A stretch of 64,000 nt of DNA from Paraburkholderia sartisoli (GCF_900107685.1 NZ_FNRQ01000001.1:992001-1056000); one strand, 5' to 3'. Positions 1-11,833 are shown, numbered from the stretch's first letter. The notes: generated from the sequence alone by a model not told the origin. Program-made: numbers and translations.

Positions 1-2368
<2,368 letters not shown>

Positions 2369-2422
2369 TTCGGCGGCCGTCGCGACTACGGCCCGAACAC
2401 AGGTTTGCCGCTCGCCATCCCG

Positions 2423-2743
2423 CTAAAGCGGGATTTTCCCGGTGCAGATGTCCTTGAACATCACCCAGTCGCCCATCAGGCTGTATATCGGATGGCGGAA
2501 GGTGGCGGGACGGTTCTTCTCGAAGAAGAAATGCCCGATCCACGCGCAGCCATAACCGCAGACGAGGGCGGCCGGCAGCCATACCCAGCCGCCGGTGGCG
2601 AGCGCCATCGCAAGAAAGCCGATCACGCCCAGCGAGCCCACGAAATGCAGCCGGCGCGACACCGGGTGACGATGCTCTTCCAGGTAGAACGGATAGAACT
2701 CCGCGAAACTCGCGAAGTGACCGGTATGAGTGGTATGCGCCAT
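2423..2743 (-). CDS. Mpo1-like (DUF962) membrane protein
   Basis: A 106-residue protein with the DUF962 pattern: FYPFYLEEHRHPVSRRLHFVG near the N-terminus, two hydrophobic helices (about 35-55 and 58-75), then HFFFEKNRPATFRHP and a terminal WVMFKDI segment. The yeast relative Mpo1 is a dioxygenase of fatty-acid alpha-oxidation that uses conserved histidines, and the HPxSRxxH and HFxxEKN histidines are present here. Activity in bacteria is inferred only. Two ATGs are adjacent (2746 and 2743). The GGAGG just upstream sits better spaced for the second. The gene is convergent with the YihY gene. Confidence 0.85.
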   Translation of the reverse strand: MAHTTHTGHFASFAEFYPFYLEEHRHPVSRRLHFVGSLGVIGFLAMALATGGWVWLPAALVCGYGCAWIGHFFFEKNRPATFRHPIYSLMGDWVMFKDICTGKIPL

Positions 2744-2912
2744 CATCGCCTCCGTTTCTTCCATGCCCGGCCGGTACACGCCGCGTGCGCCATGCACGTG
2801 CTGCCGGGTGACTGAATTCATTGTGCTGCTATCGGATCAAGGGCGCAACCTGGCCTTCCGGCCGATGGTGCGCGCCGGTGGGATTCGCTATCGTGGTGGC
2901 TGTCGGGCAGGT

Positions 2913-3743
2913 TCAGGTAGTCGTGGCGGGGCGGGATGCAAACGTGAAGAGGGCGTCGAGCGTTGCGTCAGGTTGCTCCGTCATCAGCGCATGCCCCGCG
3001 TCCAGCGTGACGGTGTCGACGGCGGTTCCGGCGGCCGCAAACGCGTCGGCGAGCGTCCGCGCGGCGCGTGGCGGCGTCATGGCGTCGCGCTGGCCGACGA
3101 TCAACCGCACGGGGCATCGCACCTGCGCGGCGCGCGCGATGCCTTCGGTATAAGCGTTGCAGGCGCTGAAGTCCGCATGAAAGAGGCGGGGTTCGCCGGT
3201 GGCGGCAACGCGCTCCATCAGCCGCTGGTTCATGCCGTGCAGCCAGAAGCCCGGGCCTGGGCACGACGGCTTGGCGGCGATGGTCGAGTGCGACCACTGG
3301 TTGACCATCGCGATGGCGTCGGGCTCGCGGTTCGCGGCCGCGTCGAGCAGCGCGTCAGAAACGGCCATGGGCGCGGCGGTGGCGAGCAGCGCGAGATGGG
3401 TCGCGCGCTCGGGGTAACGCGCGGCGAAATCGAGCGCGATGAGCGAGCCCATGCTGTGGCCCGCGCAGAACGCGCGCGCGACACCCGCCGCGTCGAGCAG
3501 CGCGGCCAGCCAGTCGGCCATCGCGCCGATGTCGCGCAACGCGGGCCCGCGGCTGCGGTGATGCCCCGGCAGGTCGACCGCGAGCACGCCGAAGCCGTGG
3601 TGCGCGAAGTAGCGGGTCTGCAGCGCCCATACGCTGTGGTCGTGTTCGGCGCCGTGAATGAACACGGCTGTCGGGAGCGCCGGATCGAACGGCTTGCCGC
3701 CGGTGTAGGCGTACGCGGACTGGCCGTGAACGTCGAGAATCAT
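2913..3743 (-). CDS. alpha/beta hydrolase coupled to the homocysteine synthase gene
   Basis: A 276-residue alpha/beta-hydrolase fold protein with a nucleophile elbow GHSMGS (Ser97), an oxyanion region VFIHGAEHDHSVW (about 28-39), acid-loop candidate GQRDAMTPP and catalytic His in DAGHALMTEQ near the C-terminus. All triad positions are filled, so it should be an active esterase or hydrolase, but the substrate cannot be told. Its ATG overlaps the TGA of the upstream PLP enzyme gene (ATGA), so the pair is translationally coupled. This suggests it acts on a thioester, ester or side product of sulfur amino-acid metabolism, which is inference. Confidence 0.88.
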   Translation of the reverse strand: MILDVHGQSAYAYTGGKPFDPALPTAVFIHGAEHDHSVWALQTRYFAHHGFGVLAVDLPGHHRSRGPALRDIGAMADWLAALLDAAGVARAFCAGHSMGSLIALDFAARYPERATHLALLATAAPMAVSDALLDAAANREPDAIAMVNQWSHSTIAAKPSCPGPGFWLHGMNQRLMERVAATGEPRLFHADFSACNAYTEGIARAAQVRCPVRLIVGQRDAMTPPRAARTLADAFAAAGTAVDTVTLDAGHALMTEQPDATLDALFTFASRPATTT

Positions 3744-5089
3744 GCGGACTCCTTGCGCGCGCCGCCTTCCCTGGGTGCGGTGCCCTTCGCGGCGCCCGTG
3801 CCGGCGGATTTCTGCGATGCCTTCAGCGCGCGCTTGAGGTCGTCGATCAGGTCGTCGGGATCTTCCAGGCCGATCGACAGCCGGATCGTGCCTTCGGCGA
3901 TTCCGGCGGCGGCCAGCGCGGCGGCGTCCATGCGGAAATGCGTCGTCGACGCGGGATGGATGACGAGCGAGCGCGCGTCGCCGACGTTCGCGAGGTGCGA
4001 GAAAAGGGATAGCGCTTCGATGAACCGGCGCCCGGCGGCGCGGTCGCCCTGCAGGTTGAAGCTGAATACCGCGCCCGCGCCACGCGGCAAAAGACGCTTC
4101 GCGAGCGCGTGATCCGGATGCGATTCCAGTTCCGGATACGCGACGGATTGCACGGCGGCGTGGCTGGCCAGAAACGCGACCACCTTGCGCGTGTTCGCGA
4201 CGTGGCGCTCCATGCGCAGCGGCAGCGTCTCGATGCCCTGCAACAGCTGCCAGGCGGCCTGCGGATGCAGGCACGCGCCGAAGTCGCGCAGGCCCTCGCG
4301 GCGGGCCCGCAGCAGGAACGGCGCGACGGTGCTTTCCTCGGCGAACACCATGCCGTGAAAGCCCTCGTACGGTTCGGTCATTTCGGGAAAGCGTCCGGAC
4401 GCCTCGAAGTCGAATGTGCCGCCATCGACCAGCACGCCGCCGATCGTCGTGCCGTGTCCGCCGAGAAACTTGGTCGCCGAGTGGTAGACGTAGTCGGCGC
4501 CGAGGTCGAACGGCTTGATGAGGTACGGCGTCGTGAACGTCGAATCGACGAGCAACGGCACGCGGTGCGCATGGGCAATGCCCGCGACCGCGGCGATATC
4601 CAGCACGTCGAGGCCCGGGTTGCCGAGCGTTTCGCCGAACAGCAGCCGCGTATTGGGGCGTAGCGCGCTGCGCCAGGCGTCGAGGTCGCCCGGTTTGACG
4701 AACGTCGTCTCGATGCCGAAACGCCGCAGCGTGTAGTGCAGCAGGTTGTGCGAGCCGCCGTAAAGCGCGCTGGATGCCACGATGTGGGAGCCGGCGCCCA
4801 TCAGCGTGACGATCGCAAGGTGCAGGGCGGCCTGGCCGCTGGCGGTGCCGATCGCGCCGGCACCGTTCTCCAGCGCGGCGACGCGCTCCTCGAAGACGGC
4901 GACGGTCGGGTTCGACATCCGCGAATACACGTGGCCGGCGCGCTCCATGTTGAAGAGCGATGCGGCGTGGTCGGCGTCGCGGAACGAAAACGAGGTGGTC
5001 TGGTAGATCGGCGTGGCGCGGGCGCCGGTCGTCGGGTCGGGAGCAGCGCCGGCGTGCAGCGCAAGCGTGTCGAAACGGTTGGCGGACAT
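3740..5089 (-). CDS. O-acetyl/O-succinylhomoserine sulfhydrylase family PLP enzyme (homocysteine synthase)
   Basis: A 449-residue Cys/Met-metabolism PLP enzyme. It carries YSRMSNPTVAVFEERVAALE (56-75), the pyridoxal-stacking region SSALYGGSHNL (106-116), the cofactor aspartate in LLVDSTFTTPYL and the Schiff-base lysine K207 in HSATKFLGG. The GTASGQAALH segment and overall length are closest to O-acetylhomoserine aminocarboxypropyltransferase (MetY), which makes homocysteine directly from sulfide. O-succinylhomoserine specificity is not excluded. The last 30 residues form an Ala/Lys-rich tail beyond the usual end of the fold. The start at 5089 (MSANRFDTLALHAG) fits the family. An alpha/beta hydrolase follows with a 4-base overlap. 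Confidence 0.92.
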   Translation of the reverse strand: MSANRFDTLALHAGAAPDPTTGARATPIYQTTSFSFRDADHAASLFNMERAGHVYSRMSNPTVAVFEERVAALENGAGAIGTASGQAALHLAIVTLMGAGSHIVASSALYGGSHNLLHYTLRRFGIETTFVKPGDLDAWRSALRPNTRLLFGETLGNPGLDVLDIAAVAGIAHAHRVPLLVDSTFTTPYLIKPFDLGADYVYHSATKFLGGHGTTIGGVLVDGGTFDFEASGRFPEMTEPYEGFHGMVFAEESTVAPFLLRARREGLRDFGACLHPQAAWQLLQGIETLPLRMERHVANTRKVVAFLASHAAVQSVAYPELESHPDHALAKRLLPRGAGAVFSFNLQGDRAAGRRFIEALSLFSHLANVGDARSLVIHPASTTHFRMDAAALAAAGIAEGTIRLSIGLEDPDDLIDDLKRALKASQKSAGTGAAKGTAPREGGARKESA

Positions 5090-5253
5090 CGTGAGCGGCG
5101 GAGCCACGGCGGGCCCGGCGAAGGATGAAAGTGGGGGCCATCGTATCACCGGGGCCCGGGCGCGTCCGCATGCGGTTTGCCCGCTTTCCTTTTGCACCCC
5201 TTTCCGCTAGGATCGAAAGTCAGTCAGGCTTTAAGGCATCACAGGAGACAATC

Positions 5254-5709
5254 ATGCGAGTCAGCGACATCCTCAAGGTCAAGGGCAACACGCTTTTCAC
5301 CGTCACGCCCGATACCGCGCTGAGCGAAGCAGTCAACACCATGGCCGAGCACGACATTGGCTCGCTGGTCGTCATGGAATACGGCGATCTGGTCGGCATG
5401 CTGACCTTCCGCGAAATCATCCTGACGCTGCGCCAGAATGGTGGCAGCGTCGGCACGTCGACGATCCGCAAGATCATGGACGACCATCCGCTCACCTGCA
5501 CGCCGGAAACGGATGTGAACGAAGTTCGCCGCATGATGCTCGAGCATCACGTTCGCTACCTGCCCGTGATGGAAAGTCGCACGCTGATGGGCGTGATCTC
5601 GTTCTACGACGTCGCGAGGGCGGTCGTCGAGGAACAGGGTTTCGAAAATCGCATGCTGAAGGCGTATATCCGCGACTGGCCCGAGCAGGAGCCGGAACAG
5701 ACGCGTTGA
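5254..5709 (+). CDS. tandem CBS-domain protein
   Basis: A 151-residue cytoplasmic protein made almost only of two CBS motifs (about residues 8-58 and 75-125), the first ending in SLVVMEYGDLVGMLTFREI and the second in YLPVMESRTLMGVISFYDV. Such stand-alone pairs bind adenine nucleotides and act as energy sensors or adaptors; the partner is unknown. The start is fixed by AGGAGA at 5243-5248 before the ATG. It is a single-gene unit ending in a strong terminator (5788-5815). Confidence 0.9.
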   Translation: MRVSDILKVKGNTLFTVTPDTALSEAVNTMAEHDIGSLVVMEYGDLVGMLTFREIILTLRQNGGSVGTSTIRKIMDDHPLTCTPETDVNEVRRMMLEHHVRYLPVMESRTLMGVISFYDVARAVVEEQGFENRMLKAYIRDWPEQEPEQTR

Positions 5710-5787
5710 GCGCTCGCCGGAGCGGACAGGGCAGAGCGCCGTCCGCGTTCAATGCGTCGCTGCGGTAAAGATGGAACCTGAGCAGAA

Positions 5788-5815
5788 AGCGCGCGCGAAA
5801 GCGTGCGCTTTTTTT
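5788..5815 (+). terminator. rho-independent terminator after the CBS gene
   Basis: A 9-base-pair stem (5788-5796 with 5801-5809, one G-T wobble) closes a GAAA loop and runs into seven T residues. It lies 79 bases past the CBS stop codon and just before the MFS-PlsC gene. Confidence 0.85.
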
Positions 5816-5868
5816 GTGTCCGCGCGGGGCGCCCGTCGCCCTTGCTTCACGTCCTGATCACCGTTTTC

Positions 5869-7806
5869 ATGAACGATCGCCCATTGCCCGGAGTCCGTCG
5901 CGCCAGCCGTCCTGGCGGGGAACACGAATCGCAGTTCCGCCTGTTGCGGGAGCGCCGCTTCGCGCCGTTTTTCTGGACGCAGTTTCTCGGTGCGATGAAC
6001 GACAACGTCTTCAAGATCGGCTTCTCGTCGCTGGTCACGTTTCAGACCGCGCGGTTTTCGGGTGTCGACGCGAAGACGGCCGCCTTTCTGATTGCCGCCG
6101 TGTTTATCCTGCCGTTTGTCCTGTTCTCGGCCACCTCGGGCCAGATCGCCGACAAGTACGACAAGGCGATGCTCACGCGTTTCGTGAAGACGTTCGAGAT
6201 CGGCGTGATGCTGATCGGCGGGGCGGGATTCGTGCTTCACAGCGCGGCGCTGCTGTATGTCTGCACGTTCCTGATGGGCGTCCATTCCACGCTGTTCGGG
6301 CCGGTGAAATACGCGTATCTGCCGCAGCATCTGTCGAAGCAGGAGCTCGTCGGCGGCAACGGGATGGTCGAGATGGGCACGTTCGTCGCGATCCTGATCG
6401 GAACGATCGTCGGTGGAGCGGCAGCCGGCTTTGTCGAATACGGCGCCATGGTGCTCGCGTGCGGGTGCGTGGCGATTGCACTGATCGGGCGGCTCGTGTC
6501 GGGTGCCGTGCCGGAGTCGGCCGCGCCGCATCCGGAGCTGCGCATCAACTGGAATCCGGTCAGCGAAACGTGGCGCAATCTGAAACTCGCCCGCGAAAAC
6601 CGCACGGTGTTCCTGAGCCTGCTCGGCATTTCGTGGTTGTGGTTCGTCGGCGCCACGTTCCTGTCGTCGTTTTTCACCTTCGCGAAGGACGTGCTCTCGG
6701 CGAACCCGGATGTCGTCACGGTGTTGCTCGGCACGTTTTCGATCGGCATCGGCACCGGCTCGCTGCTGTGCGAACGGCTGTCGAGACGCCGCATCGAAAT
6801 CGGCCTCGTGCCACCCGGCTCGATCGGCATGAGCGTGTTCGCCATCGACCTGTACTTCGCGAGCCACGCGCTTCCACCGGCCACGCATCTGCTCACGGTC
6901 GGCGAGTTTCTTTCGCTGCCGCCGCACTGGCGTATCCTCGCGGACCTTTTCCTGCTCGCGATGTTCGGCGGCTTCTACAGCGTGCCGCTCTACGCACTGA
7001 TCCAGAGCCGCTGCCAGCCCGGCCATCGCGCGCGCATCATCGCGGCGAACAATATCCTGAATTCGCTGTTCATGATCGTGTCGTCGCTGATGGCGGTTGC
7101 GCTGGGCGCGGCGGGCGTCGGCATTCCTGGCCTCTTTCTCGTGACGGCGATACTCAATATCGTCGTCGCCACGTATATCTATTCGCTGGTGCCGGAGTTT
7201 CTGCTGCGCTTTGTCGCGTGGCTGCTGGTCCACACGTTTTATCGCATCCGCCTCGTGCATGCCGAACGTATCCCCGAAGAGGGCGGCGCGGTGCTCGTGT
7301 GCAATCACGTGAGCTATGTCGATGCGGTCGTCATCATGGCCGAGAGCCCGCGGCCGATCCGTTTCGTGATGGATTACCGGATTTTCCGCTCGCCGTTCGC
7401 CGGCTGGCTGTTTCGTCAGGCGAAGGCAATCCCGATCGCACCCGCGCACGAGAACCCGGAGATGCTCACGCGTGCCTACGAGGCCTGTGCGAAAGCGCTC
7501 GCCGAAGGCGATCTGGTGTGCATCTTCCCCGAAGGCAAGCTGACCCGTACGGGCGATCTGAATCCATTCCGGCACGGCGTGAGCGAAATCATCCAGCGCA
7601 CGCCGGTTCCGGTCATCCCGATGGCGTTGCGCGGGCTGTGGGGCAGCGTGTTTTCGCGGCACGAGTCCGCGCACCTGCCGCGGCCAGTTCGCAAGGGCAT
7701 GATGAGCCGTCTGACGCTCGCGGTCGGCGAACCGCTCGATCCGGCCACCGTGACGCCGGAAGGCTTGCAGCAGATCGTGACTGAGTTGCGCGGCGCGCGT
7801 AAATAG
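5869..7806 (+). CDS. MFS transporter fused to PlsC-type lysophospholipid acyltransferase
   Basis: A 645-residue two-domain membrane protein. Residues 20-415 form a 12-helix MFS domain related to lysophospholipid flippase LplT, with FFWTQFLGAMNDNVFKIG and the DKYDKA loop. Residues 430-640 are a PlsC acyltransferase with motif NHVSYVDAV (HX4D), a downstream IFPEGKLTRTGDL (motif III) and VPVIPMAL (motif IV). The HX4D and FPEG residues are intact. The fusion should bring lysophospholipid inward and re-acylate it at the inner membrane. Unlike E. coli Aas-LplT, no acyl-ACP synthetase domain is attached. I chose ATG 5869 because the longer frame begins inside the upstream terminator. Confidence 0.88.
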   Translation: MNDRPLPGVRRASRPGGEHESQFRLLRERRFAPFFWTQFLGAMNDNVFKIGFSSLVTFQTARFSGVDAKTAAFLIAAVFILPFVLFSATSGQIADKYDKAMLTRFVKTFEIGVMLIGGAGFVLHSAALLYVCTFLMGVHSTLFGPVKYAYLPQHLSKQELVGGNGMVEMGTFVAILIGTIVGGAAAGFVEYGAMVLACGCVAIALIGRLVSGAVPESAAPHPELRINWNPVSETWRNLKLARENRTVFLSLLGISWLWFVGATFLSSFFTFAKDVLSANPDVVTVLLGTFSIGIGTGSLLCERLSRRRIEIGLVPPGSIGMSVFAIDLYFASHALPPATHLLTVGEFLSLPPHWRILADLFLLAMFGGFYSVPLYALIQSRCQPGHRARIIAANNILNSLFMIVSSLMAVALGAAGVGIPGLFLVTAILNIVVATYIYSLVPEFLLRFVAWLLVHTFYRIRLVHAERIPEEGGAVLVCNHVSYVDAVVIMAESPRPIRFVMDYRIFRSPFAGWLFRQAKAIPIAPAHENPEMLTRAYEACAKALAEGDLVCIFPEGKLTRTGDLNPFRHGVSEIIQRTPVPVIPMALRGLWGSVFSRHESAHLPRPVRKGMMSRLTLAVGEPLDPATVTPEGLQQIVTELRGARK

Positions 7807-7975
7807 CCGCGGCGCCACGGTCGTCGGGTTAGCGTGGCCTTACGGCCCGGTCCGGGTACGCGTTTCCTGATGGTCGCGGGCGTTCGCCCACGGCCCGCGC
7901 CGCTCGCCGGAGGGCGCGTACGGGCGGACGGGCTGGCATAATAGCGGCTTCCCCGCCTTTCTTTGGACGACGCTC

Positions 7976-9076
7976 ATGTCCGGCAACACCCTTGGTACGC
8001 TTTTCACCGTCACGACCTTTGGCGAATCGCATGGTCCGGCAATCGGCTGTGTCATCGATGGCTGTCCGCCGGGAATGGCCCTGACGGAAGCCGACATCCA
8101 GTTCGAACTCGATCGCCGCAAGCCGGGCACGTCGCGCCACGTGACGCAGCGCCAGGAAGAGGACAAGGTCGAGATTCTCTCGGGCGTCTTCGAAGGCACG
8201 ACCACCGGCGCGCCGATCGCGCTCCTGATCCGCAACACGGACCAGCGCAGCAAGGATTACGGCAACATCGCCGATACGTTCCGGCCGGGGCACGCCGATT
8301 ACACCTACTGGCAGAAATACGGCATCCGCGACTATCGCGGCGGTGGCCGTTCGTCGGCGCGTCTGACGGCGCCGGCGGTCGCGGCGGGTGCGGTCGCGAA
8401 GAAATGGCTGCGCGAGCGCTTCGGCACCGAGATTCGCGGCTACATGAGCGCGCTGGGTGAGATCGACGTGCCGTTCGTCGACTGGTCGCATGTGCGCGAG
8501 AATCCGTTCTTCGCGCCGAACGCCGACATCGTGCCGCGGCTCGAAGCATATATGGACGCGCTGCGCAAGGATGGCGACTCGATCGGCGCGCGTATCAACG
8601 TGGTGGCATCAGGCGTGCCGGTGGGCCTCGGCGAACCGCTCTTCGACCGTTTCGACGCCGACATCGCACACGCGATGATGGGCATCAACGCGGTGAAGGG
8701 CGTGGAGATCGGCGCGGGCTTCGCGAGCGTCGCGCAGCGCGGCTCGGTGCATGGGGACGAACTGACACCGGAAGGCTTCGTCGGCAATCATGCGGGCGGC
8801 GTGCTCGGCGGTATTTCGACCGGGCAGGACGTGACGGTTTCGATCGCGATCAAGCCGACGTCGAGTATTCGTACGCCGCGTCGCTCGATCGACAAGGCCG
8901 GGCAACCGGCTGTCGTCGAAACGTTCGGGCGTCATGATCCGTGCGTCGGCATCCGCGCGACGCCGATCGCCGAGGCGATGCTCGCGCTGGTGATGATCGA
9001 TCACGCGCTGCGGCATCGCGCGCAATGTGGCGACGTCGTCGTCACCACGCCGAAGATCGCGGCAAGCGCGCCTTGA
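7976..9076 (+). CDS. aroC: chorismate synthase
   Basis: A 366-residue enzyme of the shikimate pathway that converts 5-enolpyruvylshikimate-3-phosphate to chorismate using reduced FMN. Family signatures are all present: [18 protein letters not shown] (residues 15-32), the phosphate-binding GGGRSSAR region near 122-129, and [15 protein letters not shown] near 262-276. The terminal signature around RTPRRSIDK is also present. Length equals the family norm. The ATG at 7976 gives the usual [16 protein letters not shown] start. It lies 169 bases after the MFS-PlsC gene and ends at a bidirectional terminator. Confidence 0.98.
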   Translation: MSGNTLGTLFTVTTFGESHGPAIGCVIDGCPPGMALTEADIQFELDRRKPGTSRHVTQRQEEDKVEILSGVFEGTTTGAPIALLIRNTDQRSKDYGNIADTFRPGHADYTYWQKYGIRDYRGGGRSSARLTAPAVAAGAVAKKWLRERFGTEIRGYMSALGEIDVPFVDWSHVRENPFFAPNADIVPRLEAYMDALRKDGDSIGARINVVASGVPVGLGEPLFDRFDADIAHAMMGINAVKGVEIGAGFASVAQRGSVHGDELTPEGFVGNHAGGVLGGISTGQDVTVSIAIKPTSSIRTPRRSIDKAGQPAVVETFGRHDPCVGIRATPIAEAMLALVMIDHALRHRAQCGDVVVTTPKIAASAP

Positions 9077-9143
9077 GGCGCTGACGTCGGCTCGCGCTGC
9101 ACAGCGCTTTCGTACGGCGAATGATGCAGGCGCCGTAAAACAC

Positions 9144-9171
9144 AAAGCCCCGCGACCGAGCGGGGCTTTTT
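9144..9171. terminator. bidirectional terminator between aroC and the ETF-QO gene
   Basis: Perfect 10-base-pair stem (9144-9153 with 9160-9169) around a 6-base loop. It is A-rich on the left and T-rich on the right, so it can end transcription from both convergent genes. Confidence 0.9.
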
Positions 9172-9193
9172 ACTGCATCACGGCGCAGCTGGA

Positions 9194-10867
9194 TCACATA
9201 TTCGGATAATTAGGCCCGCCACCGCCTTCGGGCGTGACCCAGACGATGTTCTGCGTCGGGTCCTTGATGTCGCACGTCTTGCAATGCACGCAGTTCTGCG
9301 CGTTGATCACGAGCCGCTCGCTGTTGTCGTCGTTCTTCACGAACTCATACACCGCCGCCGGGCAGTAACGCGCTTCCGGGCCCGCGTACGTCGCCAGATT
9401 CACGTTCACCGGCACCGACGGATCTTTCAGCGTCAGATGTGCCGGCTGGTTCTCCTCGTGATTCGTGTTCGAGATGAACACCGACGACAGACGGTCGAAC
9501 GTCAGCTTGCCGTCCGGCTTCGGATACACGATCGGCTTGCACTGTGACGCGGGCTTGAGCATCTCGTGATCGGAATGCTGATGATGCAGCGTCCACGGCA
9601 CGTTGCCGCCCAGCACCTTCTGCTCGAGCCCCACCATCAGCGTGCCCAGATACAGGCCCTTGCTCATCCACTGCTTGAAGTTGCGCGCACGGTACAGCTC
9701 GGTGTGCAGCCACGACGTCCTGAACGCTTCCGGGTATGCCGCGAGTTCATCGGCCTGACGGCCGGCCTGGACCGCGTCGAACGCGGCGTCGGCGGCCAGC
9801 ATCCCGGTCTTGATCGCGGCATGCGAGCCCTTGATGCGCGAGGCGTTCAGGAAGCCCGCATCGTCGCCGACCAGCGCGCCGCCCGGGAATACCAGCTTCG
9901 GCAGCGACAGCAGGCCGCCGGCGGTGATCGCCCGCGCGCCATATGAAACACGCTTGCCGCCTTCGAGAAATGCGCGGATCGCCGGGTGAGTCTTGTAGCG
10001 CTGGAACTCCTCGAACGGCGACAGATACGGATTCGAATAACCGAGCCCGACGACAAAACCCACCATCACCTGATTGTTGTCGATGTGATAGAGGAACGAG
10101 CCGCCGTACGTGTCGTTTTGCAGAGGCCAGCCGGCGGTGTGGATCACGAGCCCCGGCTTGTGCTTCGCCGGATCGATTTCCCACAGTTCCTTGATGCCGA
10201 TGCCGTAGACCTGCGGGTCGACGCCGTCGCGCAGCCTGAATTTGTCGTTGAGCTGGCGCCCCAGGTGCCCACGCGCGCCTTCGCAGAAGAGGGTGTACTT
10301 CGCGTGCAGCTCCATGCCGAGCTGGAAGTTTTCGGTCGGCTCGCCGTCCTTGCCAATGCCCAGATTACCGGTGGCGACGCCCTTGACCGAGCCGTCGTCG
10401 TTGTAGAGGATTTCGGCGGCCGGAAAGCCCGGGAAGATCTCGACGCCCAGCGCCTCGGCCTGCTGGCCCAGCCAGCGCGTGACGTTCGCGAGGCTGATCA
10501 CATAGTTGCCGTGATTCTTGAAGTTATCCGGCAGCGCCCAGTTCGGCACTGATTTCGCGCTGGTTTCGGACAGGAACAGGAAGCGGTCTTCGGTTACCTC
10601 GACGTCGAGCGGCGCGCCTTTTTCCTTCCAGTCGGGGATCAGTTCGGTGAGCGCGCGGGGGTCCATCACCGCGCCCGAAAGAATGTGGGCACCGACCTCC
10701 GAGCCTTTCTCCAGCACGCACACGCCGATTTCGACGCCTGCCTCCTGCGCGCGCTGCTTCAGACGGATCGCCGCGGACAGCCCCGCGGGCCCGCCGCCGA
10801 CGATCACCACGTCATATTCCATCGACTCGCGCGGGCCGTACTGTTCAATGAGACTTGCGGGGGTCAT
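9194..10867 (-). CDS. electron-transfer flavoprotein:ubiquinone oxidoreductase
   Basis: A 557-residue inner-membrane-associated enzyme passing electrons from reduced ETF (fed by acyl-CoA and other dehydrogenases) to ubiquinone. The FAD-binding Rossmann motif is VVIVGGGPAGLSAAIRL near residues 20-36. The C-terminus holds the [4Fe-4S] ligands in YCPAAVYEF and NCVHCKTCDIKDPTQNI, ending in the family tail GGGGPNYPNM. Length is standard. The first ATG (10867) gives the expected start. It is transcribed divergently from an SDR-thioesterase pair; a palindrome at 10954-10969 sits in the shared 186-base spacer. Confidence 0.96.
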   Translation of the reverse strand: MTPASLIEQYGPRESMEYDVVIVGGGPAGLSAAIRLKQRAQEAGVEIGVCVLEKGSEVGAHILSGAVMDPRALTELIPDWKEKGAPLDVEVTEDRFLFLSETSAKSVPNWALPDNFKNHGNYVISLANVTRWLGQQAEALGVEIFPGFPAAEILYNDDGSVKGVATGNLGIGKDGEPTENFQLGMELHAKYTLFCEGARGHLGRQLNDKFRLRDGVDPQVYGIGIKELWEIDPAKHKPGLVIHTAGWPLQNDTYGGSFLYHIDNNQVMVGFVVGLGYSNPYLSPFEEFQRYKTHPAIRAFLEGGKRVSYGARAITAGGLLSLPKLVFPGGALVGDDAGFLNASRIKGSHAAIKTGMLAADAAFDAVQAGRQADELAAYPEAFRTSWLHTELYRARNFKQWMSKGLYLGTLMVGLEQKVLGGNVPWTLHHQHSDHEMLKPASQCKPIVYPKPDGKLTFDRLSSVFISNTNHEENQPAHLTLKDPSVPVNVNLATYAGPEARYCPAAVYEFVKNDDNSERLVINAQNCVHCKTCDIKDPTQNIVWVTPEGGGGPNYPNM

Positions 10868-10953
10868 TGATGCTCCTCTTACCGTTAGAATGCTTTTTTC
10901 GGGATCGTATTGTCCGGGAAGGACCTGGACGCCGCAACCCGAGTCGTCTACAT

Positions 10954-10969
10954 TAGCACGACCGTTCTA
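10954..10969. promoter_or_regulatory. palindromic operator candidate between ETF-QO and SDR genes
   Basis: TAGCACGACCGTTCTA matches its own reverse complement at 12 of 16 positions (TAGnACGnnCGTnCTA). It lies between two divergent genes linked to acyl-CoA metabolism. This size and symmetry suit a TetR-family repressor; the regulator is not in the window. Confidence 0.4.
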
Positions 10970-11053
10970 TTTTTGTGATACGGTTTAACCCTTCTTCGCG
11001 GATGCCTGGTTCAGGCAGCCGCCGCATCAACCGAACTCAATAAAGGAACGACA

Positions 11054-11833
11054 ATGGGCCGTTCGATCAATCTGGAAGGCAAGGTCGCGCTGATTACCGG
11101 CGCGTCGAGCGGGCTGGGCAAGCGCTTCGCGCAGGTGCTGTCGCAGGCGGGCGCGAAGGTCGTGCTGGCAAGCCGCCGCACCGAGCGCCTGAAGGAGCTG
11201 CGCGCCGAAATCGAGGCTTCCGGTGGCGCGGCGCACGTCGTTTCGCTGGACGTGACCGATTACCAGAGCATCAAGTCGGCGGTGGCGCACGCCGAGACGG
11301 AAGCCGGCACCATCGACATTCTCATCAACAACTCGGGCGTCTCGACCACCCAGAAGCTCTCCGAAGTCACGCCAGCCGACTTCGAATACGTGTTCGACAC
11401 GAATACCCGCGGCGCATTCTTCGTCGCGCAGGAAGTGGCCAAGCGGATGATGATGCGCGGCAGCGGCGGCGCGCAGAAACCGGCGTACCGCATCATTAAT
11501 ATCGCTTCGGTGGCCGGGTTGCGGGTGCTGCCGCAGATCGGCCTGTACTCGATGAGCAAGGCCGCGGTCGTCCACATGACCAAATCGATGGCGCTGGAGT
11601 GGGGCCGTCATGGCATCAACGTGAACGCGATCTGCCCGGGCTATATCGACACGGAAATCAATCACCATCACTGGTCGACGGAGCAGGGGCAGAAGCTGGT
11701 CTCCATGCTGCCGCGGCATCGCGTCGGCAAGCCGGAAGACCTGGACGGCCTGCTTCTGCTGCTCGCGGCCGACGAATCGCAGTTCATCAACGGCTCGATC
11801 ATTACCGCCGACGACGGCTTCGGCCTTGCCTGA
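11054..11833 (+). CDS. short-chain dehydrogenase/reductase
   Basis: A 259-residue classical SDR. The cofactor-binding TGASSGLGKRF lies near residues 15-25, NNSG near 89-92, the active-site Ser in NIASVAGLRV, and the catalytic YSMSK (Tyr-x3-Lys) about residues 160-164. The ASRR after beta-2 suggests NADP(H) preference. The C-terminal GSIITADDGF replaces the common GxxLxVDGG. AAAGGAA at 11042-11048 precedes the ATG. It lies 88 bases before a hotdog thioesterase and divergent from the ETF-QO gene, suggesting a role in acyl-CoA or hydroxyacyl metabolism; the substrate is not known. Confidence 0.9.
   Translation: MGRSINLEGKVALITGASSGLGKRFAQVLSQAGAKVVLASRRTERLKELRAEIEASGGAAHVVSLDVTDYQSIKSAVAHAETEAGTIDILINNSGVSTTQKLSEVTPADFEYVFDTNTRGAFFVAQEVAKRMMMRGSGGAQKPAYRIINIASVAGLRVLPQIGLYSMSKAAVVHMTKSMALEWGRHGINVNAICPGYIDTEINHHHWSTEQGQKLVSMLPRHRVGKPEDLDGLLLLLAADESQFINGSIITADDGFGLA

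Noticed and set aside
5749-7818. 689-codon open frame on the minus strand
   Set aside because: It lies fully antisense to the MFS-PlsC gene, which has clear domain motifs. Its composition (Arg, His, Asp, Ala rich, no domains) is that of a GC-driven shadow frame.
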